The notes: a model not told the origin generated them from the sequence alone. Shown: positions 45,855-55,872, numbered from the stretch's first letter. The stretch is 64,000 nucleotides of DNA from an uncultured Clostridia bacterium (GCA_947589215.1 CANQCL010000007.1:42286-106285); one strand, 5' to 3'. Program-made: numbers and translations.

Positions 45855-47732
45855 ATGAAATTTAAAAGAATCTTATCATTTTTAGCGTCAATGGCAATGA
45901 TAGTAACAGCGGTTACGGGCGCGATGAGTGTTTCGGCTGTTGAGGATGAGGGGAAATTAGGTGACAACTTATCTTGGAAGCTTGATGCAAACGGCAAGCT
46001 AACAATCTCGGGTGAGGGAAAAATGGCATCACCTACTGGTCTTGTTTATGGAGGAAACCAACAAAGTGATTACTCTGATATATATGGATATAAAAAATAT
46101 GCTGAAGGTATTAAAGAAGTAGTAATAGAAGAAGGCGTTACATCAATAGGGTTCTGTGCATTTTATAAAATGCCAAACCTTGTAACTGCAGTTATACCAT
46201 CAACAATAACAGAGTTTAGTGGTCCTGAGGCTCCACAGGATCCATATGATAAACAAAACTATGCATTTGCAGAATGTACATCACTTAAAAACTTGACATT
46301 AAGTGAGGAAATAACGGCTATAGGTGCTTATTCATTTTATGGCTGTACATCTCTTGAAAGCGTAAGAATACCGTCAACAATTAAAGATTGGGGTCAACAT
46401 TCATTCAGTGAATGTTCAAAACTAAAAGATATAACGCTTCCAGAGGGATTAACTGTTATGGGAGGTTATGCATTTTACAAAACTGCAGTAGAGAGAGTTG
46501 TAATTCCGTCAACCATTACACAGTGGAATGAAACTCAGCACAGAGATAGAGTAGGTGCAAATGATTTTAACAGCTATTCATTCGACGGCTGTCAAAATCT
46601 TTTATCAGTAATATTTACAGAAGGTTTAAAGGAGATACACGGAGGCTTTAGAGATTGTCCGAAGTTGAATAAAGTAGTAATACCAAAATCGGTAAACAAA
46701 TTAAATTACGCATTTGAAAATTGTAACGGACTTGAAGAGGCATATATAGAAGAAGGAGTTCAGATATCGGATGGAAATAGTAATTTTCAAAATGCTTTTT
46801 ACAATTGTACAAATCTTAAAAGATTAGAAATACCTGCTGGTGTTGCAATTGCATATAATAATGCACAATGGTGTATGGGATGCAGCTCATTAACAGATTT
46901 ATATATACACGGTCAAAATTATGGATATTTTCCAGTAGGTAATAATTCATCAAAAATACACTGTTATTCTGGCACGACAACGTATAATTCACTGTTAAAA
47001 GGTGGAGTTTCAGGCGTTAGAATTGTTGATATCGAAGAAGATATAGAGAACGCTAAAACAGAATTAAACAAGGCAGTAACAGAAGCTCAGAAATATGCAG
47101 AGGCAGATTATACAACAGAAAGCTATGGTGTATTAAAGGCATTGCTTGAAAAGGCAGGTAAATACGGAGAAGATTCAAACGTAATGGCAATGGAGGACAC
47201 GACAGAGGGGATATATTCAGCCATTGATGGGCTTGTAGATAAGTCAAACGAGCCATCTTCATCTGATCCATCTTCATCAGACCCATCAGATTCATCAAAT
47301 CCGACAGACAACTCGTCAGATCCATCAAATTCATCAGGCAATAACAATCAGTCACAATCACCAAACACTCCGGCTACACCGCCTACATCTGCACCGACAA
47401 CAGCAACTCCTAAACCTACAACACCGCCTGCCGTTACTACAACTGTAACTAAGCCTGCAAAGGTAAAAAATGTAAAGGTTACAGCAAAGAAAAAGAAGCT
47501 TAACGTCTCATGGAAAAAGGTTAGCGGAGCAACGGGCTATGAAGTATTATCGGCAACTAACAACAAATTCACAAAGAACAAGAAGACAGTTACAGTCAAA
47601 AAGAACAAGGTGACTCTTAAAAGGTTGAAATCTAAGAAAAAGTATTTTGTAAAGGTAAGGGCATACAAGCTTGCAAACGGTAATAAGTATTTTGGAAAGT
47701 GGAGCAAGGTTGTTAAGAAAAAGGTAAAATAA
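45855..47732 (+). CDS. Secreted BspA-type leucine-rich-repeat protein with fibronectin III-like tail
   Basis: This 625-residue protein has a signal peptide (MKFKRILSFLASMAMIVTAV..., cleavage after VSA near residue 29). BspA/TpLRR repeats follow to about residue 390, seen as ITAIGAYSFYGCTSLESVRIPSTI and EGLTVMGGYAFYKTAVERVVIP. Then come a helical segment, a Ser/Asp/Pro/Thr-rich linker (~465-530) and one FN3-like domain (AKVKNVKVTAKKKKLNVSWKKVSG... to the end), which is extremely Lys-rich. There is no LPxTG or transmembrane anchor, so the basic tail may bind wall or polysaccharide. AGGAGG precedes the ATG. Confidence 0.85.
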   Translation: MKFKRILSFLASMAMIVTAVTGAMSVSAVEDEGKLGDNLSWKLDANGKLTISGEGKMASPTGLVYGGNQQSDYSDIYGYKKYAEGIKEVVIEEGVTSIGFCAFYKMPNLVTAVIPSTITEFSGPEAPQDPYDKQNYAFAECTSLKNLTLSEEITAIGAYSFYGCTSLESVRIPSTIKDWGQHSFSECSKLKDITLPEGLTVMGGYAFYKTAVERVVIPSTITQWNETQHRDRVGANDFNSYSFDGCQNLLSVIFTEGLKEIHGGFRDCPKLNKVVIPKSVNKLNYAFENCNGLEEAYIEEGVQISDGNSNFQNAFYNCTNLKRLEIPAGVAIAYNNAQWCMGCSSLTDLYIHGQNYGYFPVGNNSSKIHCYSGTTTYNSLLKGGVSGVRIVDIEEDIENAKTELNKAVTEAQKYAEADYTTESYGVLKALLEKAGKYGEDSNVMAMEDTTEGIYSAIDGLVDKSNEPSSSDPSSSDPSDSSNPTDNSSDPSNSSGNNNQSQSPNTPATPPTSAPTTATPKPTTPPAVTTTVTKPAKVKNVKVTAKKKKLNVSWKKVSGATGYEVLSATNNKFTKNKKTVTVKKNKVTLKRLKSKKKYFVKVRAYKLANGNKYFGKWSKVVKKKVK

Positions 47733-47738
47733 GACGTC

Positions 47739-47777
47739 AAAAAGCGTTCAGGTCAATAAAACGACCCGAACGCTTTT
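47739..47777 (+). terminator. Terminator of the LRR protein gene
   Basis: AAAAGCGTTC.GGTC and GACC.GAACGCTTTT pair around an AATAAAAC loop, followed by T-rich sequence. Confidence 0.88.
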
Positions 47778-47799
47778 ATCTTATTTCTGACAATTGTCC

Positions 47800-47952
47800 A
47801 TTATCAATTATCAATTGATAAGCCTGCCGTTGCTCAAAGTAAACACATTTTGCATACTGCCCAAAGGCAGCAGGGCAGCCAGCGTCACGCTGGTCGGCGG
47901 TCGGGCGGGTTTGTCTTGCTTATTGCATCTGATCTTCTTGCATCTAGTTAAA
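47800..47952. repeat. Intergenic repeat patch of the GATGCAAG family
   Basis: This gene-free patch holds an AT palindrome around 47803-47820, a hairpin CCAGCG-TCA-CGCTGG near 47879-47893, and inverted copies of the unit CTTGCATCTAGTT (around 47938-47950). The same units are found at 1164-1446 and 52276-52392. Confidence 0.5.
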
Positions 47953-47979
47953 AAGCAGAGTTTTCTGCTTGATTTGCGG

Positions 47980-48008
47980 TTGCAAAAGAGGAAGAATAGT
48001 GGTATAAT
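47980..48008 (+). promoter_or_regulatory. Promoter of recJ
   Basis: TTGCAA (47980-47985), a 17-bp spacer and TATAAT (48003-48008) lie 31 bp before the recJ ATG. Confidence 0.72.
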
Positions 48009-48038
48009 ATTTGTTAATAATTCTGAAAGGAAAGCTGT

Positions 48039-50054
48039 ATGAAACGCTGGGAAATAAAAAAGCCTGATCCTCAAAAAGTAGATGAGATTTCAAGAAAAAG
48101 TGATTTAACTTCATTGTGTGCAGAAGTTTTGGTGTCAAGAGGATATGATAATATGGAAATGCTTGTTGACTTTTTCAACAATGACGAGCTTTCTGACCCT
48201 ATGACTCTTAAAGATATGCCTGAAGCTGTTGAAGTTATTTCCCGGGCAATATATAACGGAGAGCTTATCTGCGTATATGGAGATTACGACTGCGATGGAG
48301 TAACTTCAACTACAATTTTAGTAAGGTATCTTGAATCAAGCGGAGCCGATGTTATGTACTATATTCCGCATCGTGACGAGGGATACGGAATTAATAAGGG
48401 AGCTGTAGATAAGCTTAAAGAGGAGGGAGTATCTCTCATAATAACGGTCGATAACGGAATTTTGGCGGTTGAGGAAGCAAAATACATAAAGGAGCTTGGA
48501 ATCAAGCTTGTTATAACCGATCATCACCAGCCTGGTGATGAGCTTCCGGAGGCTGAAGCAGTAGTTGATCCGCATAGAGAGGACTGTCCCTCTGTGTTTA
48601 AGGATTTAGCCGGCGTCGGAGTTGCGTTTAAGCTTTGTGCGGCGCTTGACGGTGATTATTCTATTGTTTCAGAGCAGTTTTCCGACCTTGCAGCAGTGGG
48701 AACTATTGCAGATGTTGTTCCTCTTAGAGGTGAAAACAGAACGCTTGTAAAAGATGGATTGCGTATGTTTGAAAACAGCGAAAATTACGGACTGTTATAT
48801 TTGATAGAAAAGTGCGGAATAAATAAGAGCAGGATGACCTCAAACTCTGTGGCGTTTGGTATTGCTCCCAGAATAAATGCTGCAGGAAGATTCGGTTCGG
48901 CTTCAACTGCGGTTGAAGCCCTGATAGCTGAGGATGAAAGCGCAAAATTTGATGTAGATAATCTTATACTTCTTAACAATCAAAGAAAAGAAACTGAGCT
49001 TTTGATATTGAGGGAAATTTTTGAATATATCGACTTAAACTCTGAAATACTAAATGAAAAGGTTCTGGTAATAAGCGGTAAAGGCTGGCATCACGGGGTA
49101 ATAGGCATAGTATCGGCTAAAATAGCCGAGCTATACGGTAAGCCTAATTTTATAATTTCGGTTGATGAAAATGGAATAGGCAGGGGTTCAGCAAGAAGCT
49201 TTGAAGGCTTTAATGTATATAAGTGCCTTAGATACTGCGAAGATACATTACTGAGGTACGGCGGACATAAATTTGCAGGTGGATTAACAATAAATGCTGA
49301 TGACATTCCTCTTTTTATAAAAAAGGTTGCTGAATTTGCAGGAAAATGCGAAGATCTAAGCGGAATGAAAATAACTGCCGATAAATTACTTGAGGCTAAG
49401 GATTTTGACATTAAGCTGGCAGAGAGTTTAAGTATTCTTGAGCCTTTCGGCGAGGGAAACAAAATGCCTATTTTTGCAATAATTGGGGCAGTTGTTAGAA
49501 AAATAGTTCCTCTGTCTCAGGGTAAGCACTCAAAGATAGAGTTTTCATATAAAGGCGTAACCGAAACAGCTCTTTTGTTTTCGAGACCGCCTGTGTCACT
49601 GCCGTTTAATGTGGGCGACAAGTTAGATATGCTTGTCAATATGGAGGTCAACGAGTATAAAGGCGTCAGCCAGTTGTCAATAAGGGTCGTGGATTTTAGA
49701 ACTCACGGAATTTCGGGTAAGCAGTATTTTGCGGCGAAATCCTGCTATGAGGCTTACAAGCGAGGCGAGCCGGTGCCTCAGAATGTTATCCATAGGGTTA
49801 AGCCTACAAGAGATGATCTTGTAAGGATTTATAAGTATATTATGGCAATAAAACGTGTTTCTGTAGATAAGCTGTTTATGAAATTCAATACGCAGTCGAT
49901 GAACTATTTTAAACTTCGTATTTGTCTTGATGCGTTTAACGAGATGGGGTTGATAAAGCTTATAGCGTCACGGCAGGAGGTACATATAGTTGAGGTTTCA
50001 AAAAAGGTTGATTTATCGCAATCAACAGTTTTAAATAAGATATATTCTTTATAA
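48039..50054 (+). CDS. recJ: Single-stranded-DNA-specific exonuclease RecJ
   Basis: This 671-residue DHH/DHHA1 nuclease has motif I ICVYGDYDCDGVTSTT, motif III TDHHQPGDELPEAEAVVDPH, then the DHHA1 motif RYGGHKFAGGLTI and an OB-like domain after ~residue 455. It degrades ssDNA 5' to 3' in repair. The C-terminal ~100 residues (VHRVKPTRDDLVRIYKYI...) form an extra winged-helix-like region. GAAAGGAAA lies ahead of the ATG. relA/spoT follows 25 bp later. Confidence 0.93.
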   Translation: MKRWEIKKPDPQKVDEISRKSDLTSLCAEVLVSRGYDNMEMLVDFFNNDELSDPMTLKDMPEAVEVISRAIYNGELICVYGDYDCDGVTSTTILVRYLESSGADVMYYIPHRDEGYGINKGAVDKLKEEGVSLIITVDNGILAVEEAKYIKELGIKLVITDHHQPGDELPEAEAVVDPHREDCPSVFKDLAGVGVAFKLCAALDGDYSIVSEQFSDLAAVGTIADVVPLRGENRTLVKDGLRMFENSENYGLLYLIEKCGINKSRMTSNSVAFGIAPRINAAGRFGSASTAVEALIAEDESAKFDVDNLILLNNQRKETELLILREIFEYIDLNSEILNEKVLVISGKGWHHGVIGIVSAKIAELYGKPNFIISVDENGIGRGSARSFEGFNVYKCLRYCEDTLLRYGGHKFAGGLTINADDIPLFIKKVAEFAGKCEDLSGMKITADKLLEAKDFDIKLAESLSILEPFGEGNKMPIFAIIGAVVRKIVPLSQGKHSKIEFSYKGVTETALLFSRPPVSLPFNVGDKLDMLVNMEVNEYKGVSQLSIRVVDFRTHGISGKQYFAAKSCYEAYKRGEPVPQNVIHRVKPTRDDLVRIYKYIMAIKRVSVDKLFMKFNTQSMNYFKLRICLDAFNEMGLIKLIASRQEVHIVEVSKKVDLSQSTVLNKIYSL

Positions 50055-50079
50055 TACAATTAGCAAGGACTGAGGGCTT

Positions 50080-52275
50080 ATGGGAAATTCAAAGAACTAT
50101 TCTATAGATTTGCTTATAGAGAAAATCACCAGCGAGGATAAGAAGTATGATTTGGATAAGATCACTCGTGCTTATGAGCTTGCTGAGAAGAAGCATGAGG
50201 GTCAGACACGTGATTCTGGCGAGCCTTATATAACTCACCCTATTGCTGTTGCTCTTATAGCTATTGACCTTGGAATGGATACAGATTCTATTTCTGCAGC
50301 GCTTTTGCACGACGTTGTTGAGGATACTGATTTCACTATCGAACAGGTGAGAAATGAGCTTGGTCCTGACGTTGCAATGCTTGTAGACGGTCTTACAAAG
50401 CTGAGAAAAATTCCTCTTGCTACAAAGGAGGAGCAGCAGGCGGAGAATGTCAGAAAAATTATACTGGCAACAAGTCAGGATATAAGGGTTATTATTATAA
50501 AGCTGTGCGACAGGCTTCACAATATGAGAACTCTTCAATACAGAACTGATGCAAAAAGAAGAACTACTGCCCTTGAAACTATGAACATATATGCGCCGAT
50601 TGCTCACAGGCTGGGAATACAGTCTATTAAAGAGGAAATAGAAGATTTGTCGTTTCAGTATCTTGACCCTTATGCGTATGAAGAAATTGATAAGCAGATG
50701 AATATGCGAAAGGATAAGCGTATCGAGCTTATTGAAAGTATAAAGGATAAGATACGAGCAAGGCTTAAACAGGAGTTTGATCCAGTTCCCGAAATTGAGG
50801 GACGGGTTAAGAGCAACTACGGTATTTATAAAAAGATTTTCCGAGACGGAAAGGATATAGACCAGATATATGATAAATATGCAGTAAGGATCATCGTAAA
50901 TACTGTAACCGAGTGTTATAGTGTGCTGGGAATAATACACGAGATGTTCAATCCTATTCCGAACAGATTTAAGGATTACATTTCAACGCCTAAGCCAAAT
51001 ATGTATCAATCGTTACACACAACGGTTATCGGGCGTGAGGGCATACCTTTTGAGGTTCAGATTAGAACATGGAAAATGCACCACACCGCCGAATACGGAA
51101 TAGCCGCCCACTGGAAATACAAAGAGGGAATAACTAAAAAGGACAAAAACGATGAGCGTCTTGCATGGATAAGGAAGATCCTTGAGGCTCAGAAGGAAGC
51201 CGACGACGTTGAGGAAATCGTAAGAACTATAAAGAACGATCTAGCTCCAGAAGATGTTTTTGCATACACTCCAAAGGGTGATATGATCTCTCTGCCTATT
51301 GATTCTACAGTTATCGACTTTGCATATGCTATTCACACTCAGGTTGGACATAAAATGATAGGCGCTAAGGCTGACAATAAAATGGTTTCTATCGACCATA
51401 AGATCCAGACGGGTGAAATTATAGAGATACTGACCTCCAACAATGAAAATCACGGTCCGAGCAGGTCTTGGCTTGATATTGCTAAGACTAATGAGGCTAA
51501 GTCTAAAATACGCTCATGGTTCAAAAAAGAACGCCGTGAGGAGAACATTGCTGAGGGTAAGGCGGAGCTTGAACGTGAGTTCAAGCGAAACTTTATTCAT
51601 GTTCCGGATGATGATTTAGAGGAGTTTCTTGCAGCGGATATAAAGCGTCACAACTGCGACAGCCTCGACAGCTTTTATGCTGCCATCGGTTATGGAGGGG
51701 TACAGCTTCATAAGCTCATAAGAAGACTAAAGGATTCTTATAATAAGAAGTATGAGAAAAATTCAGAAGTTGATAAATCAGCTATTGAAGTTCATACCAA
51801 TAACGGAAAAAGCAATACCTCCGGTATAATTGTCGACGGAGTAGGCGACTGTCTTGTTAAATTTGCAGCTTGTTGTTCTCCGCTTCCGGGCGACGACATA
51901 ATAGGCTTTATTACAAAAGGGCACGGTATTTCTGTACACAAAAGAGACTGCGTAAACTTTATAAATCAAATAAGAAAAGAGGAAAACAGTCAGAGATGGG
52001 TTGCTGTACACTGGGCTGAGGAAAGAAACACCTCTTACTTTAGAGCAACACTTGATTTAGTTGCGTACAATAGAATGGGTCTGCTTGCTGATATATCAAA
52101 CGTATTGACAGCAATTAAAATCCCTATGCACGAGGCTTATGCCAGAGAGCTTAAAAACGGTAATGCAAATGTTATAGTAACTATAAGTGTTGCAGGTACT
52201 GAACAGCTTGAAAATGTTATCAACAGGCTCAAAAAAATTGACAGTGTGATCACTGTTGACAGAACAGGAAAATAG
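50080..52275 (+). CDS. relA: Bifunctional (p)ppGpp synthetase/hydrolase (RSH)
   Basis: This 731-residue long RSH protein has an HD hydrolase domain (YITHPIAVALIAIDLGMD, AALLHDVVEDTD), a synthetase domain (RFKDYISTPKPNMYQSLHTTVIGREG, FEVQIRT), a TGS domain (DVFAYTPKGDMISLPIDSTVIDFAYAIHTQVG), a helical/zinc-finger-like segment (FAACCSPLPGDDIIGF) and a C-terminal ACT domain. With both HD and synthetase motifs intact it should make and degrade the stringent alarmone. AAGGACTGAGGG precedes the ATG. Confidence 0.95.
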   Translation: MGNSKNYSIDLLIEKITSEDKKYDLDKITRAYELAEKKHEGQTRDSGEPYITHPIAVALIAIDLGMDTDSISAALLHDVVEDTDFTIEQVRNELGPDVAMLVDGLTKLRKIPLATKEEQQAENVRKIILATSQDIRVIIIKLCDRLHNMRTLQYRTDAKRRTTALETMNIYAPIAHRLGIQSIKEEIEDLSFQYLDPYAYEEIDKQMNMRKDKRIELIESIKDKIRARLKQEFDPVPEIEGRVKSNYGIYKKIFRDGKDIDQIYDKYAVRIIVNTVTECYSVLGIIHEMFNPIPNRFKDYISTPKPNMYQSLHTTVIGREGIPFEVQIRTWKMHHTAEYGIAAHWKYKEGITKKDKNDERLAWIRKILEAQKEADDVEEIVRTIKNDLAPEDVFAYTPKGDMISLPIDSTVIDFAYAIHTQVGHKMIGAKADNKMVSIDHKIQTGEIIEILTSNNENHGPSRSWLDIAKTNEAKSKIRSWFKKERREENIAEGKAELEREFKRNFIHVPDDDLEEFLAADIKRHNCDSLDSFYAAIGYGGVQLHKLIRRLKDSYNKKYEKNSEVDKSAIEVHTNNGKSNTSGIIVDGVGDCLVKFAACCSPLPGDDIIGFITKGHGISVHKRDCVNFINQIRKEENSQRWVAVHWAEERNTSYFRATLDLVAYNRMGLLADISNVLTAIKIPMHEAYARELKNGNANVIVTISVAGTEQLENVINRLKKIDSVITVDRTGK

Positions 52276-52392
52276 CAATGCAATGGTGACGTTGCATTTA
52301 GAGGCAAGAGAATTAGAAGCAAGAAGCATGAAACGCTTATTCTAATCATTTTATATCTTGCATCTTGTCTCTAGTTTCTTGCATCTAGAAGG
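52276..52392. repeat. Intergenic repeat patch of the GATGCAAG family
   Basis: It contains a hairpin ATGCAAT-GGTGAC-GTTGCAT (52279-52298), close to the one at 1193-1208, then TTAGAAGCAAGAAGCATG and the inverted units ATCTTGCATCTTG and TTTCTTGCATCTAG. It lies between relA/spoT and the MBL gene, whose ribosome binding site AAGGAGA adjoins it. Confidence 0.55.
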
Positions 52393-52403
52393 AGATATTA
52401 CTG

Positions 52404-53027
52404 ATGAAAATTATAAAACTTAAACCGCTTAGTGAAATCGGCACTAACACTTATATAGTTGAAACAGACAGCAAAAATTCGGTTTTGATAGACGCGCCTG
52501 CTGATGCAGGTTTTATTATTTCACAGCTTAGACAAAGCGAACTGACCTTGAAAAAGATTTTGCTAACTCACGGTCATATCGACCACACAGGAGCGGTTTG
52601 CGATTTAGCAGAAAAAACAGGCTGTGAGGTTTATATTCACTCTGCTGATATAACTAAGCTATATGACGCTGATCTAAGCTTATCAAATTATCTTGGAATC
52701 CCTTTAAAGCCTTACAAAAATGCAAAAGCTTTGTCGGACGGTGATATTATAACTCAAGATGAGATAAAATTTGAGGTTATTTCAACTCCCGGACATACAA
52801 GCGGTTCTGTGTGTTATATAAGCGGTGATGTTATGTTCTCAGGAGATACTCTTTTTTACAGGTCGGTTGGAAGAACTGATATGGTTGACGGAGACTCTGA
52901 AACGCTTATTAAATCGCTTAAAAGGCTTAAAAAAATTGATTACGACTATACTGTTTACTCAGGACATGGAGCGCCTACAAGCTTAGCAGATGAAAAAGCA
53001 TTTAATCCTTATATGAGGGAAATGTAA
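52404..53027 (+). CDS. Metallo-beta-lactamase-fold hydrolase (glyoxalase II-like)
   Basis: This 207-residue MBL-fold protein has the metal motif LTHGHIDHTGA, ISTPGHTSGSVCYISGD, FSGDTLFYRSVGRTD and the final YSGHGAPTSL. The size and motifs fit the short GloB-like hydroxyacylglutathione-hydrolase-related group; in Firmicutes the substrate is generally unknown. hemZ begins 1 bp after its stop. Confidence 0.88.
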   Translation: MKIIKLKPLSEIGTNTYIVETDSKNSVLIDAPADAGFIISQLRQSELTLKKILLTHGHIDHTGAVCDLAEKTGCEVYIHSADITKLYDADLSLSNYLGIPLKPYKNAKALSDGDIITQDEIKFEVISTPGHTSGSVCYISGDVMFSGDTLFYRSVGRTDMVDGDSETLIKSLKRLKKIDYDYTVYSGHGAPTSLADEKAFNPYMREM

Positions 53028-53028
53028 A

Positions 53029-54501
53029 ATGACTTTGATTTTCAGCGGAAACGATTTTAAATACGAGCTTGAAAGTGTAGTAAAGCTTTTTATACCTGCA
53101 ACTCTTTTTGAGATTCATTATGATATTAAGCCTGAGTATTTCAGTAATGATTTTTGCTTTCTAAGACGAAAAAAAGGTAAAAGTAAAACTTATCTTTACA
53201 CTGTATGTAAAATTGATAGAAAAACTAATAAAAAATCTCAGAGTATTTTAAATTCATCTGACAACTATGAGGGTGAATGTGAAATAGTCCTTGCAAGGCT
53301 GATTTTTAATTGTCTTACTGCTCTGACAGGGAAGTCTGCAAAATGGGGAATACTCACAGGTATACGCCCTGTTAAGAGGGTAAATAAAATGCTTGATGAG
53401 GGTATGTCAAGACAGGATATTGAGAAAGAGCTTTCAGAGAAGTTTCTGTGTGAAAAGTCAAAAATAGATATAGCTTACAAAACGGCGGTTACTCAGAGAA
53501 AATTGTTTGAAGATATGAGTGATAAGTCATTCAGCTTATATATTTCCATACCGTTTTGTCCGTCGAGATGCTCATATTGTTCTTTTGTATCGCAGTCTGT
53601 AGAGAGCAGTATAAACCTTATTCCCGAGTATGTAGACCGTCTTTGCGATGAGATTGCCTACACCGCAGATATGATTTTATGTAAAGGTTTAACGCTTGAC
53701 ACAATATATTTTGGCGGTGGCACACCGACATCTCTCGAGGCAAATCAGCTTGTAAAGATAATGAAAGCTATTTCCCGACACTTTGATTTATCAGCATTGC
53801 GGGAATACACGGTTGAAGCGGGAAGAGCAGACACAATAACCAGAGAAAAACTGGAGGTTATAAAGTCCTGCGGTGCTGACAGGGTTTCAATCAATCCTCA
53901 GACTATGAATGACAGTGTTCTTAAGGCAATAGACAGAAGGCATACTGTAAATCAGTTTGTAGACAGTTTTATGCTAGCTAAGGAAATAGGATTTAACAGC
54001 ATTAATACTGACCTTATAGCAGGATTGCCGACTGATACAGTTGAAAGTTTTAAGAAAACAATAGATGAGATAATAGCTCTTGAACCTGAAAATGTAACGG
54101 TCCACACGCTCTCAATCAAGCGTGCCGCTGACCTTAACCGCAAGAGCAATACGGTTATAGACAATCCTGCCGAGCAGATGGTTGATTACGCTTCACAAAG
54201 GCTTATAGATAGCGGATATAATCCTTATTATTTATACAGGCAGAAAAATATGCTTGAGAATTTGGAGAACATAGGCTGGTCAAAGCCTAATATGGAAAGT
54301 TTGTATAACATTTATATAATGGAAGAAAACCAGTCTATAATCGCACTGGGAGCAGGAGCGTCTACAAAGCTAGTAGCAAGAGACGGACATTTAAAAAGAA
54401 TATTTAACTATAAGTTTCCGCTTGAGTATATAAAACATTTTGACTTAATGCTGGAGAAGAAAAACAAAGCAAAGGAATTTATTGAACAAAATATAATATG
54501 A
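53029..54501 (+). CDS. hemZ: Oxygen-independent coproporphyrinogen III dehydrogenase-like HemZ
   Basis: This 490-residue radical-SAM protein has CPSRCSYCSF as the cluster motif (CxxxCxYC), followed by DTIYFGGGTPTSLEANQ, YTVEAGRADTITREKL and RVSINPQTMNDSVLKAIDRRH. The ~160-residue N-terminal extension is typical of HemZ rather than HemN/HemW. No other haem gene is near. It is translationally close to rlmCD, which starts within 16 bp. Confidence 0.9.
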   Translation: MTLIFSGNDFKYELESVVKLFIPATLFEIHYDIKPEYFSNDFCFLRRKKGKSKTYLYTVCKIDRKTNKKSQSILNSSDNYEGECEIVLARLIFNCLTALTGKSAKWGILTGIRPVKRVNKMLDEGMSRQDIEKELSEKFLCEKSKIDIAYKTAVTQRKLFEDMSDKSFSLYISIPFCPSRCSYCSFVSQSVESSINLIPEYVDRLCDEIAYTADMILCKGLTLDTIYFGGGTPTSLEANQLVKIMKAISRHFDLSALREYTVEAGRADTITREKLEVIKSCGADRVSINPQTMNDSVLKAIDRRHTVNQFVDSFMLAKEIGFNSINTDLIAGLPTDTVESFKKTIDEIIALEPENVTVHTLSIKRAADLNRKSNTVIDNPAEQMVDYASQRLIDSGYNPYYLYRQKNMLENLENIGWSKPNMESLYNIYIMEENQSIIALGAGASTKLVARDGHLKRIFNYKFPLEYIKHFDLMLEKKNKAKEFIEQNII

Positions 54502-54516
54502 TTGCAGAGTGTGCAT

Positions 54517-55872
54517 ATGAAGAAAAACGATATAATAAAGCTTAAAATAGACAGCATTACAAACGAAGGTAATGGGGTAGGCAGATTTGATGGAATGGCA
54601 GTTTTTGTTCCCTTTACGGCTATCGGTGATGAAATAGACTGCCGAATTGTAAAGCTGAAAAAGACCTACGCTTACGGTATCATCAAGAGAATACTAACTC
54701 CGTCAAGTGATAGAATTAAGTCAGAATGTAATACTTATAGAAAGTGCGGAGGGTGTTCGTTTCGGCATTTGAATTATGAGGCAGAGCTAAGTGCGAAGCA
54801 GGGATTTGTAAAGGATTCGTTTGAGAGAATAGGAAAGCTGTCTATTGATTTTGACGATATACTCGGCTGTGAGGAAACTCTGCACTACCGAAACAAAGCG
54901 CAGTATCCTGTATGTGAGAAAAACGGCAGGTTAGAGTGCGGATTTTATTCAAAGCGTTCGCACAGGGTAGTTGATAATAAAGACTGTCTTTTACAGCCTG
55001 AGATTTTCAATCGAATTGCAGACTACACGGTAAAGCTGTTAGGAAAGAACGGCTTTAAAGCATATGACGAGGAGACAGGTAAAGGTCAGGTTCGTCATAT
55101 TTATATCAGACAGGGTTATCACACTAAAGAAATAATGCTTTGCATTGTGGTTACTAAGCGTGATGACAGACTTAAAAATATTTCCGAGGAAATATTAAAA
55201 GAATTTCCGGAAATAAAGAGCGTTGTTTTGAACATCAATCCAGATAAAACCAATGTCATTCTTGGAAAGAGTAACGAGGTTCTTTTTGGTAAAGAGTACA
55301 TTACAGACATTATGTGCGGAAACAAAGTAAGGATTTCTCCGCATTCATTTTATCAAATAAACACTGCACAGGCTGAGAAACTGTACGGTATAATAAAAGA
55401 ATATGCAGATTTAAAGGGCAGTGAGACGGTTCTTGATTTATACTGCGGAATAGGAACGATAGGCTTTTCGATTGCAGGTAATGTGAAAAAGCTGATAGGA
55501 GTAGAGATCATTCCCGACGCTGTGGAAAATGCAAAGCTCAATGCAGAATTAAACGGCATTCAAAACGCTGAATTTATTTGCGGTGACGCAGGACAAGTAG
55601 CAAACAGACTGATTGAACGTGGAGAAACGCCCGACATAATTATTGCCGATCCTGCAAGGAAGGGTTGTGACAGCGTATCGCTTAACGCAATGCTAAAAAT
55701 GTCTCCCAAGAAAATAATAATGGTTTCCTGCAATCCTTCGACAGCTGCTAGAGATGTAAAGTATTTGTGCGAGAACGGTTATAAGGCAGTTAAAGGACAA
55801 GCTGTCGATATGTTCCCGAGGACGGTGCATGTGGAGACGGTGGTATTGATGTCACGGATATCTTGTATATAA
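54517..55872 (+). CDS. rlmD: 23S rRNA (uracil-5-)-methyltransferase RlmCD/RlmD type, 3' end rewritten by an insertion
   Basis: This ~451-residue TrmA-family enzyme has an N-terminal TRAM domain, iron-sulfur cysteines in CNTYRKCGGCSFRHL, SAM motif LDLYCGIGTIGFSIAG, IIADPARKGCD and the catalytic Cys in MVSCNPSTAARDV. The ATG at 54517 is chosen over a TTG at 54502. The last codons read VLMSRISCI-stop, but the sequence 2.4 kb downstream (58242-58271) reads VVLMSRVKD-stop after the same 17 bases. The original tail was therefore displaced by a site-specific insertion that left the enzyme functional in length. Confidence 0.9.
   Translation: MKKNDIIKLKIDSITNEGNGVGRFDGMAVFVPFTAIGDEIDCRIVKLKKTYAYGIIKRILTPSSDRIKSECNTYRKCGGCSFRHLNYEAELSAKQGFVKDSFERIGKLSIDFDDILGCEETLHYRNKAQYPVCEKNGRLECGFYSKRSHRVVDNKDCLLQPEIFNRIADYTVKLLGKNGFKAYDEETGKGQVRHIYIRQGYHTKEIMLCIVVTKRDDRLKNISEEILKEFPEIKSVVLNINPDKTNVILGKSNEVLFGKEYITDIMCGNKVRISPHSFYQINTAQAEKLYGIIKEYADLKGSETVLDLYCGIGTIGFSIAGNVKKLIGVEIIPDAVENAKLNAELNGIQNAEFICGDAGQVANRLIERGETPDIIIADPARKGCDSVSLNAMLKMSPKKIIMVSCNPSTAARDVKYLCENGYKAVKGQAVDMFPRTVHVETVVLMSRISCI
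55840..55856 (+). repeat. Left attachment repeat (attL) in rlmCD
   Basis: GTGGTATTGATGTCACG is the exact 17-bp direct repeat found again at 58242-58258. The wider 29-bp context (55828-55856) matches 58230-58258 at 26 positions, differing only in the three bases before the 17-mer (ACG here, TGC on the right). It encodes VVLMSR of RlmCD. Confidence 0.9.

Noticed and set aside
47794..48042. 82-residue open frame ahead of recJ
   Set aside because: It lies over an intergenic repeat patch and the recJ promoter, without a ribosome binding site.
50089..50940. 283-residue open frame on the minus strand
   Set aside because: It is entirely antisense to the intact relA/spoT gene, has no ribosome binding site and a low-complexity Leu/Ile/Ser/Tyr-rich composition.
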